Part shown: positions 1 through 5,889 of the stretch, piece by piece
Layout of the letters: each line of letters starts with the position of its first letter
Numbering within the stretch: the first letter of the stretch is position 1
Assembly: GCA_021796135.1 (NCBI GenBank)
Contig: JAJYOQ010000163.1
Coordinates: 1,223-8,371 of the forward strand
Direction of reading: 5' to 3'
DNA: 7,149 bases
Origin: Bacteroidota bacterium
GTDB lineage: Bacteria > Bacteroidota > Ignavibacteria > Ignavibacteriales > Ignavibacteriaceae
Made by a program: the position numbers and the translations under genes
The notes under the pieces: model-generated
Seen by the model: only the letters and a program-made list of their open reading frames with translations
Database searches by the model: none
Told to the model about the DNA's origin: nothing

Positions 1-140
1 GTATTCTTTTTTCTTTATCAGTCAAATTTTGATATCCGGTTTGGCTAATTTTATCAAGTATTTCATCGATATCTTTTTGAGTAACGGTAAAGCTTTTATT
101 ATCTTCAACTTCTTTATATTCAAAACAGAATTTTAAAACA
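1..140 (-). CDS. C-terminal fragment of a rhomboid-family membrane protease (partial at both ends)
   Basis: Read on the minus strand, this stretch encodes a tail with the core DEILDKISQTGYQNLTDKEK, running off the left edge without a stop. That pattern (ILDKIS..GY..LT..EK) is what I recall from the short cytoplasmic domain at the C-terminus of rhomboid intramembrane serine proteases in Bacteroidota and relatives (DUF6576). No membrane segments or Ser-His catalytic motifs are present, because the upstream part of the gene is missing. The frame stays open back to a TAG at 197-199, but beyond roughly position 140 the opposite strand is the better coding candidate, so the true break is probably near 130-145. 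The right-hand limit given is therefore approximate. Family assignment rests on one short motif and is moderately secure. Confidence 0.5.
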
Positions 141-284
141 ATAATTCTTAAGCGGTTTAATGTGCCGGAAAAAATGTATGATTCAACTGTGGCATACTAC
201 AACTCAGATCCGCAAAAATGGTCTGGGTTCTTCGATAAAGTTACTAAGCATGTTGAGGATTTGCGGAAGCAAAAGAAGGGTTAG
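141..284 (+). CDS. C-terminal fragment of a DUF4296-like protein (5' end missing)
   Basis: A + strand frame ending at TAG 282-284 encodes a tail that begins about ILKRFNVPEK and continues through YYNSDPQKWSGFFDKV to a lysine-rich end. The order 'ILK.(Y/F)NV', then a Tyr-Tyr-x-x-(D/N)-P segment, then 'x-D-K-V' matches my recollection of the C-terminal half of DUF4296, a small lipoprotein-like family of unknown function in Bacteroidota and relatives. The frame is open back to position 81, but residues upstream of about 141 do not look like this family and lie in the region read by the rhomboid tail on the other strand. There is no plausible native start: the internal ATG at 174 would leave only 36 codons and begin inside the domain. 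The gene is therefore cut by a junction. Its 3' end overlaps the 3' end of recQ by 41 bases in convergent orientation. Confidence 0.45.
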   Translation: MILKRFNVPEKMYDSTVAYYNSDPQKWSGFFDKVTKHVEDLRKQKKG

Positions 285-2877
285 ATTTACTTTTTGAAAC
301 AGCAATTCTGATCAAAGGATATGAAATATCTTTCGGAAGTTTACTCTTCAAATCTTTAAGGTCTAAAAATCCTTTTTTTATTTCGCTGAGAATTAAATCC
401 AATTGACCTTCGTTATACAAATAACTAATATCTAAACTCGGATTATATTCAATTATAGATTCAATTTGCATTGATATTACTGCTTCTGATAGCTGCCGCA
501 TAGCAGAAATATCTTTGATAGAATATTTTTTTTGAACCAAATTCAAAGTCGCTTTAATATTTGTAGGCATTTCTTTTTTTGACGATTCTTTGGAAGTCGT
601 ATTCTCATTTGATTTTACAAAATTATTAATAATTTCAAGAAAATCATCTCCGATTTTGTTAAACATTCTTTCGTTAAATCCGGGAATAGATAATAAATCT
701 CGCTTGGAGACCGGCTTTTGTTGAGATACAACTCTAAGCACTTCGTCAGGACATATCAAATATGCAGTTTGTAAAAATTTTCTTGCAGCTTTAGCCCTTA
801 CATCTCTTAACAAATTAAAAAGTTCAAGACTGGATTCGTAGTCTTCAATTATCGGCAAATCCTCTAAAAATCCATTCTGAATCAGAAAATTTTTCCCTTT
901 AGGTGATAAAATTAATTTGGTTCTAATGCCGTCTTTTTTTTGTATAAAATCCTGTTCTATAAGTTCTTTTACTGCAAGTTTTAACTCATTTTGACTATAA
1001 TTACTGCAAACACCATAAGTAATTACTGTATTAACCTGGCTGTTTGAATTATCTCCCCGGAGAAGCGAAATAATTGATTTTTCAGTAAGAGGTTCCTTAA
1101 TTAAATTAAGCGTTGTCAAGATATTCTCTTTTATATAATCAGAATTTAGTTCAGTGAATTGATAACTTTCTCTGCAATTATCACATTTACCGCACCTATA
1201 TGCAGTAGTATCTTCGCCGAAATAATCTAAAATAAATTTGAATCTGCAATCCTTTGAGAATACATAGTCAACCATAGATTGAATTTTCTTCTGCAGGTTA
1301 AGAAAACTTTCATTTATCCTTTTATAATCTAGTCTTAACTGATTTGATTCAACTCTATGCGTAATTAAAACAGCACTTTCCTTAGCCGATGGTCTCCTGT
1401 ATTCAATAAACCCCAGATTCTCAAGGATTGCCAATGCGCCTTCTATTTCAGTCTCATTTGTATAAAGGTCATCAGCCAAACTTTTAATTGACAATCTTGT
1501 CATTTCATCAAAGATTGAAGCGCCGAAAATTCTAATTAACTGAAGTGTTAATTCGCGGACTATCGGACTTGGAGTATTTTTAATAAAATCCTTAAGCTGA
1601 TTTTTGTTAACATTAAATTGAGCCTGTGGCTTTCTATCAAATTCCGAAATTAATTTTAAATATCCGCTTTCTTCTAAATATTTTACCGCAGAATGTAAAA
1701 GCCCTTTATTGATATTTTTCTTTGCAACTGCCGAAATAAACTCATAATTAATCGGTATTTCTTTGTCGCTAATATTACCGATCGCAATCTTACCGTAATC
1801 ACAAATGGCATTATATATATTCTCTATTAACTGCTTGTCGGGGTGAGAACTATAAAGAAAAAAATTTTGAATGTTAATATCTTCATCATCATAAAGAAGG
1901 AAAGCATAAGAGGTTTTGCCGTCTCTGCCTGCTCTGCCTATTTCCTGATAATAATTTTCGATTGACCCAGGAGTATTATAATGAATTATAAGGCGGATAT
2001 CTTTTTTATCAATTCCCATCCCGAACGCATTAGTAGCTATAATCACACTTATTCTGCCTGCGATAAAATCTTCTTGTATCTTTTTCCTTTCCTGCGGATT
2101 CATTCCGGCATGATAAAATGAAGCGTCAATGCGATTCATATTTAAAAAAGCAGATACCTCTTCGGTAACTTTTCTGGAAGATGTATAAATTATGGCAGGA
2201 GTTTTAAATTGAGAAATCAACTCTAGACATTTCGTCTTTTTATTTTTCGTAATAATCGTATTCAACTCAAGATTATCTCTCTCAAAACCTCGAATAAATA
2301 ATTTCGGATCGCTTAACTCAAGCTGGTTTAAAATATCATTTACCACTTCCGGAGTAGCAGTTGCGGTAAAACATGAAATTCGATTTATTGATATAAATTT
2401 TGCGAATTCATTTATTCTCCGGTAGCTGGGTCTAAAATTATGTCCCCATTCACTTATGCAATGTGCTTCATCAATGAATAAAAATGCCGGGTGCATATTC
2501 TTTATTTTTTCTGAGAAATCCTGATTCGATAATCTTTCGGGCGCAACATACAAAAGTTTTATTTTCCCATAAGATAGTTTCTGCAATATAGTTTCAATTT
2601 CGTTATAACTTAGACTACTATTAACAAATGCGGCAATTTCATTATCTTTGTTTAAAGCATCGACCTGGTCTTTCATTAAAGCAATTAAGGGCGAAATAAC
2701 TATAGAAAATGAATTGGAAATGAGAGCGGGTATTTGGTAACATAAAGATTTCCCTGCGCCTGTAGGAAGTACAGCTAGTACGTTTTCCCCTGCAATTATT
2801 GATTCGATAATATCAAGTTGATTTTGCCTGAATTCTTCGTATCCAAAATATTCCGATAAAGCTTGGTGAGGTGTCAT
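244..2877 (-). CDS. recQ: ATP-dependent DNA helicase RecQ, long form with HRDC and C-terminal helix-turn-helix
   Basis: This is a superfamily 2, 3'-to-5' DNA helicase of 877 residues acting in recombination and repair. Seen directly: motif I with Walker A LPTGAGKS (37-44), the motif around SPLIALMKDQV (62-72), DEAH box (136-139) followed by the RecQ-specific aromatic-rich loop SEWGHNFRP (142-150), motif III TATAT (171-175), and motif VI with QEIGRAGRDG (311-320). The zinc-binding cysteines are C544, C562, C565 and C568. A winged-helix RQC region follows (about 575-670), then an HRDC domain (about 680-755), then a further region (about 770-860) resembling the helix-turn-helix found at the end of many Bacteroidota-type RecQ proteins. 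Escherichia coli RecQ is about 610 residues, so the extra length is this C-terminal extension. The start is the first ATG after an in-frame TAA at 2887-2889. No Shine-Dalgarno sequence is evident. The last 13 codons overlap the convergent DUF4296-like tail, so the final residues may not be conserved. Confidence 0.95.
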   Translation of the reverse strand: MTPHQALSEYFGYEEFRQNQLDIIESIIAGENVLAVLPTGAGKSLCYQIPALISNSFSIVISPLIALMKDQVDALNKDNEIAAFVNSSLSYNEIETILQKLSYGKIKLLYVAPERLSNQDFSEKIKNMHPAFLFIDEAHCISEWGHNFRPSYRRINEFAKFISINRISCFTATATPEVVNDILNQLELSDPKLFIRGFERDNLELNTIITKNKKTKCLELISQFKTPAIIYTSSRKVTEEVSAFLNMNRIDASFYHAGMNPQERKKIQEDFIAGRISVIIATNAFGMGIDKKDIRLIIHYNTPGSIENYYQEIGRAGRDGKTSYAFLLYDDEDINIQNFFLYSSHPDKQLIENIYNAICDYGKIAIGNISDKEIPINYEFISAVAKKNINKGLLHSAVKYLEESGYLKLISEFDRKPQAQFNVNKNQLKDFIKNTPSPIVRELTLQLIRIFGASIFDEMTRLSIKSLADDLYTNETEIEGALAILENLGFIEYRRPSAKESAVLITHRVESNQLRLDYKRINESFLNLQKKIQSMVDYVFSKDCRFKFILDYFGEDTTAYRCGKCDNCRESYQFTELNSDYIKENILTTLNLIKEPLTEKSIISLLRGDNSNSQVNTVITYGVCSNYSQNELKLAVKELIEQDFIQKKDGIRTKLILSPKGKNFLIQNGFLEDLPIIEDYESSLELFNLLRDVRAKAARKFLQTAYLICPDEVLRVVSQQKPVSKRDLLSIPGFNERMFNKIGDDFLEIINNFVKSNENTTSKESSKKEMPTNIKATLNLVQKKYSIKDISAMRQLSEAVISMQIESIIEYNPSLDISYLYNEGQLDLILSEIKKGFLDLKDLKSKLPKDISYPLIRIAVSKSKSNPSFASANPQHA

Positions 2878-2962
2878 AATATTATATTAAACATAGCAAA
2901 GTATAAGATACAAATCCAGAATTCCCCTGAATTCGAGTAATTAAAAAAACTCCTTAAATACA

Positions 2963-2986
2963 AATCATTTGAAAATTAAAATGATT
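2963..2986. repeat. 8-base inverted repeat (hairpin A)
   Basis: AATCATTT (2963-2970) pairs perfectly with AAATGATT (2979-2986) across an 8-base loop. Its right arm shares bases 2979-2984 with the left arm of the next hairpin, so only one of the two can form at a time. It lies in the divergent intergenic region. It could be an operator or part of a leader, but it has no GC-rich stem or T-tract to suggest a terminator. Confidence 0.4.
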
Positions 2987-3000
2987 ATATTTCATTTTAA
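2976..3000. repeat. 9-base inverted repeat (hairpin B)
   Basis: TTAAAATGA (2976-2984) is the exact reverse complement of TCATTTTAA (2992-3000), with a 7-base loop TTATATT. The symmetric, all-perfect arms in the middle of a divergent promoter region would suit a dimeric regulator site. The arms hold only two G/C positions between them and the surroundings are AT-rich, so chance is a real alternative. Confidence 0.4.
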
Positions 3001-3123
3001 ACTTAAAAAAATAAATCATACAATGGAAATAAACAATTTTGAATGAAATGTTACTAAATATATATAGAAAAAATCATTGTGTAAACTAATTGAACTTTAA
3101 ATAAAAATAAATACGAAAATATT

Positions 3124-4065
3124 ATGAATGCAATTGAAATTTACTCACTGACAAAGGTGTACTCTTCATCATTTAACAAAAAGCAAACCATGGCTTTGCA
3201 GAACTTGACATTAAATGTAGCCGAAGGTACAATTTTTGGGCTGCTTGGTCCAAATGGAGCCGGGAAGACAACTTTAATTAAATTACTACTTGGTATTATT
3301 TTTCCAACAGACGGATCGGCAAAAATATTAAACCATAATTTAAATGATTTTAAAATTAAGAGCAGAGTTGGTTATTTACCCGAAAACCATAAATATCCGT
3401 CTTACCTTAAAGGTAAAGAAGTGCTGGATTTTTACGGAAAACTTTCAGGTATGGGAGGACCGCAACTTAAAATTAAAATTGATGAAATGCTTGATCTTGT
3501 TAATTTAAGTAAATGGGGAAAAACTAAAATTAAAAACTATTCTAAAGGAATGATGCAGCGCCTGGGATTAGCACAAGCATTATTGAATGATCCCGATCTA
3601 ATATTTCTTGATGAACCTACCGACGGTGTTGACCCGATTGGTCGTAAAGAAATTCGTGATATTCTGCTTAACTTAAAACAGCGTCAAAAAACAATATTCC
3701 TTAATAGTCACCTTTTATCTGAAGTTGAATTATTAACCGATAGAGTAGGCATATTGAATAAAGGAAAATTAATCCGTGAAGGCACAGTTAAAGAACTAAC
3801 TCAGAAAAAAGAAGAATATAAATTGAGTATCGAAGGTGAAAATGCTGAAAAAATAATTAATAATTTTGACAGTAGAATAAGCTTTGTTAATTCAGGTAAT
3901 GGTTATTTTAATCTTAAAGTCTCTGATTCCGTACAATTAAATATGGTGCTTGATGTTTTGAGGAATAACGGAATAATTATTAAAGAGATGGTTCAACAAA
4001 AAGATTCACTCGAAGATATATTTATTTCGCTAATTCAAGAATCAGAAAAAAAGGAATTACAATGA
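3124..4065 (+). CDS. ABC transporter ATP-binding protein (ABC-2 / CcmA type)
   Basis: This 313-residue cytoplasmic ATPase would energise the membrane protein encoded immediately downstream. Seen directly: Walker A GPNGAGKTT (42-50), Q-loop region GYLPEN (83-88), signature YSKGMMQRL (139-147), Walker B LIFLDEP (159-165), D-loop GVDP (168-171) and H-loop histidine H196 in NSHLLSE. The Q-loop position reads LPE rather than Gln, as in many ATPases of exporters with a separate ABC-2 permease. After about residue 230 there is a C-terminal domain of some 80 residues, also usual for this class. The start ATG follows an in-frame TGA at 3091-3093; no Shine-Dalgarno sequence is visible. The stop overlaps the start of the permease gene (ATGA), a classic translationally coupled pair. 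The substrate cannot be told from sequence; gliding, copper-maturation (NosF-like) and antibiotic exporters share this architecture, and none of their marker genes are present. Confidence 0.93.
   Translation: MNAIEIYSLTKVYSSSFNKKQTMALQNLTLNVAEGTIFGLLGPNGAGKTTLIKLLLGIIFPTDGSAKILNHNLNDFKIKSRVGYLPENHKYPSYLKGKEVLDFYGKLSGMGGPQLKIKIDEMLDLVNLSKWGKTKIKNYSKGMMQRLGLAQALLNDPDLIFLDEPTDGVDPIGRKEIRDILLNLKQRQKTIFLNSHLLSEVELLTDRVGILNKGKLIREGTVKELTQKKEEYKLSIEGENAEKIINNFDSRISFVNSGNGYFNLKVSDSVQLNMVLDVLRNNGIIIKEMVQQKDSLEDIFISLIQESEKKELQ
4051..4055 (+). promoter_or_regulatory. Shine-Dalgarno-like site for the permease gene
   Basis: AAGGA sits six bases before the ATG at 4062, inside the 3' end of the ATPase gene. 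It is the only well-placed Shine-Dalgarno match before a gene start in this window. With the ATGA overlap it supports coupled translation of the ATPase and permease. Being in coding sequence, it could also be incidental. Confidence 0.4.
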
Positions 4066-4871
4066 GAAATATTTTAACGATTACGTGGTATTCACTTCGC
4101 GAAGCTTTGGCTAGAAAAGTATTCATCGCTTTTATAATAATATCGGTTTTAACTGTTGGACTCGTAGCACTGATATTAAATGTTGCTGATATAGTGAAAG
4201 TAGTATCTTCCGGTTACCAGGGCAATTACTTCCAGGCTTTTACTACGGTAGAGATGATGTTCATTTCTCCGGTTACGCTTATCGGGATATTGATGTCGAT
4301 TTTCTCAAGCGCCAGTTTTATCCCTGTTATGCTGGAAAAAGGAAACATTGATTTATTATTGTCAAAGCCAATATCGCGCGAACAATTAATAATAGGCAAA
4401 TACCTGGGCGGTGTTTTAGTTGTTCTTATCAATATTGGCGTATTAATTGTCGGAGTCTGGTTAGCTTTCTCCCTCAAGTTTTCTATCTGGAACCTTAATT
4501 TTCTTTTTATTATTCTTACAATTACTTTCACTTTTGCAATACTCTACTCCGTAATAATATTATTCGGAATATTAACAAAATCATCAGCTCCTGGCATGAT
4601 GATTGCTTATCTTATATTTTTAATTGTAAGCCCTATGTTATATTCATTTGAATATAAGCTTAGTGGATTTGTAACTAACAATTTATTAAAGGGCTCAATA
4701 GATTCTCTATATTATTTCTTTCCAAAAACTTCAGAAATTATGGGGAAAATTACTATGAGTCTTGCCCTGGGAAACGGTATTGATAATTATCAGCCGTTAT
4801 TAACTTCTTTAGGATTTTTAATTTTAACATTGGGAATATCAATTGCCATTTTTAGGAAAAAAGAATTCTAA
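4062..4871 (+). CDS. ABC-2 type transporter permease
   Basis: This 269-residue integral inner-membrane protein has about six hydrophobic segments (approximately 18-40, 67-91, 112-136, 145-172, 178-194 and 247-264). Between the second and third is a cytoplasmic stretch with the motif EKGNIDLLLSKPISREQLI (92-110), which is characteristic of ABC-2 permeases of the NosY-like group ('ELLLSKPISR' in relatives). It ends in a short basic tail, RKKEF. It starts four bases before the end of the ATPase gene, so the two are almost certainly one complex, probably with two copies of each subunit. The loop around 195-240 between the last two membrane segments would face the outside. There is no signal peptide beyond the first membrane segment. 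Substrate unknown. Confidence 0.9.
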   Translation: MRNILTITWYSLREALARKVFIAFIIISVLTVGLVALILNVADIVKVVSSGYQGNYFQAFTTVEMMFISPVTLIGILMSIFSSASFIPVMLEKGNIDLLLSKPISREQLIIGKYLGGVLVVLINIGVLIVGVWLAFSLKFSIWNLNFLFIILTITFTFAILYSVIILFGILTKSSAPGMMIAYLIFLIVSPMLYSFEYKLSGFVTNNLLKGSIDSLYYFFPKTSEIMGKITMSLALGNGIDNYQPLLTSLGFLILTLGISIAIFRKKEF

Positions 4872-4921
4872 ACTTTTTATAAATTGTATATTATTAAAGA
4901 ATAGATTTCGGGTTAAAATAA
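4872..4921 (+). other. Short intergenic gap, permease to dehydrogenase
   Basis: These 50 AT-rich bases contain no stable hairpin or T-run terminator. The dehydrogenase is therefore likely to be transcribed at least partly by read-through from the transporter genes. A separate promoter cannot be excluded. Confidence 0.4.
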
Positions 4922-5857
4922 ATGCAAAATGAGAATATTAAATTAGAAGATCTGCTGAGTAAAACTAAATCTAATCAAGTTGAAAACAACGCAATTAATA
5001 ATGTCGCAATTATAGGGGCAGGTTTAATGGGACAGGGAATTGCGCACACTATCGCTGCATCCGGATTAGATGTTATGGTCATTGAAAAAGATACTGCACA
5101 TTTAGAAAAAGCAAAGTTCGACCTAGCTGAAAGCATTGATAGAGAAATAAAACGCTGGGCAATTACTAAATCAGAAAAAAAATCAATTCTTAGTAGAATT
5201 AAATGGGAGCTTTCGTTAAAAAAAGTTAGTGATTTTGATTTGATTATCGAAGCAGTTGATGAAGATTTTAATTTGAAACAATTAATATTCATGGAACTTG
5301 ACTCAATAGCAAAACCGGATACAATTTTTGTCTCAAATACATCTACATTAAGTCTTACTAAACTTGCCGAAACAACCAGCCGTCCCGAGAAAATCATTGG
5401 TATGCATTTTCTTCATCCGGTACCAAAAATTCCAATGGTCGAACTTGTTAAGTGCATTCATACTTCTAATAGTACGGTTGATCTTGTAAGAGAATTTGCT
5501 GCAAGAATCGGAAAAACTCCTGTAGAAGTATATGAATATCCCGGATTTGTTACCACTCGCGCTATTGTAACTCTGCTGAATGAAGCTATGTATATACTTC
5601 TAGAGGGTGTTGCCACTGCAAGCGATATAGATACTGCAATGCGTTTGGGATATAATTTTCAGTATGGACCTTTAGAAATGGCAGACATGATGGGTCTTGA
5701 TGAAGTTCTCGCATGGATGGAAACTTTATGGAAAACGCTAGGAGAGCCGCGTTATAGGGCGTGCCCTATCCTTAGAAAATTAGTAAGAGAAAGAAAACTC
5801 GGTCAAAAGACAGGTGAAGGTTTCTTTAAATATGATGAAAACGGAAAAAAGATCTAA
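4922..5857 (+). CDS. 3-hydroxyacyl-CoA dehydrogenase family protein (3-hydroxybutyryl-CoA dehydrogenase-like)
   Basis: This 311-residue cytosolic enzyme is expected to interconvert (S)-3-hydroxyacyl-CoA and 3-oxoacyl-CoA with NAD(H), typically 3-hydroxybutyryl-CoA and acetoacetyl-CoA. The Rossmann fold is seen as GAGLMGQGIA (32-41), with an acidic residue E55 at the end of the second strand (VMVIEKD) favouring NAD over NADP. The active-site region has SNTS (138-141), the catalytic histidine in GMHFLHPVP (H162) and its partner glutamate in MVELV (E174). The C-terminal domain contains PGFVTTR (207-213), YGPLEMADMMGLD (248-260) and GQKTGEGFFKYD (294-305). Two positions that are usually Asn (HFxNP, PGFxxNR) are His165 and Thr212 here. 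About 26 polar residues precede the Rossmann fold. The start is fixed by a TAA immediately before the ATG, and the next Met lies within the nucleotide-binding motif. There is no Shine-Dalgarno sequence. Family certain, exact substrate not. Confidence 0.88.
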   Translation: MQNENIKLEDLLSKTKSNQVENNAINNVAIIGAGLMGQGIAHTIAASGLDVMVIEKDTAHLEKAKFDLAESIDREIKRWAITKSEKKSILSRIKWELSLKKVSDFDLIIEAVDEDFNLKQLIFMELDSIAKPDTIFVSNTSTLSLTKLAETTSRPEKIIGMHFLHPVPKIPMVELVKCIHTSNSTVDLVREFAARIGKTPVEVYEYPGFVTTRAIVTLLNEAMYILLEGVATASDIDTAMRLGYNFQYGPLEMADMMGLDEVLAWMETLWKTLGEPRYRACPILRKLVRERKLGQKTGEGFFKYDENGKKI

Positions 5858-5889
5858 TTTAGGTAAATAAATATTTTATAGATGAAATT
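5858..5889 (+). other. Short intergenic gap before ackA, with a four-codon ORF
   Basis: This 32-base AT-rich spacer has no terminator. An out-of-frame ATG at 5882 opens the tiny reading frame M-K-L-stop, whose TGA (5891-5893) overlaps the ATG of acetate kinase as ATGA. The arrangement could couple initiation or simply be chance; there is no Shine-Dalgarno sequence ahead of either ATG. Confidence 0.3.

Larger units (their letters stand above)
2878..3123. promoter_or_regulatory. Divergent intergenic region between recQ and the transporter operon
   Basis: This 246-base, very AT-rich gap must hold the promoters of both recQ (minus) and the ABC transporter gene (plus), since the two start at its opposite ends. 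I see no strong sigma-70 or Bacteroidota-type (TAnnTTTG) promoter. A TTGTGT at 3077-3082 and a CAATTTTG-like element near 3032-3042 are the closest, and both are weak. The region contains two overlapping hairpins (2963-3000) and three copies of AAATCAT (2962, 3013, 3071), which may be chance in such AT-rich sequence. There is no Shine-Dalgarno sequence before either start codon. No RNA gene was recognised. Confidence 0.5.

Noticed and set aside
1..284. Mobile element or attachment site at the left end
   Set aside because: No transposase or integrase motif, no terminal inverted repeats and no target duplication; the sequence reads as two truncated ordinary genes.
2962..3077. CRISPR-like or iteron array from three AAATCAT copies
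   Set aside because: Only seven bases long, irregular spacing (51 and 58 bases), very AT-rich context, no cas or replication gene.
2878..3123. Small RNA or riboswitch before the transporter genes
   Set aside because: No GC-containing stems, no recognisable riboswitch core and no intrinsic terminator; only short AT hairpins.
4226..4531. Minus-strand ORF of 101 codons
   Set aside because: Lies wholly inside the permease gene on the opposite strand; no family motif and no plausible initiation site.
3124..4871. nosF/nosY assignment for the transporter pair
   Set aside because: Architecture fits, but no nosZ, nosD or nosL is present and general ABC-2 exporters look the same, so no symbol was given.
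4975..5397. Minus-strand ORF of 140 codons
   Set aside because: Antisense to the dehydrogenase Rossmann domain, whose motifs are unmistakable; Ser- and Ile-rich composition is typical of a shadow frame.
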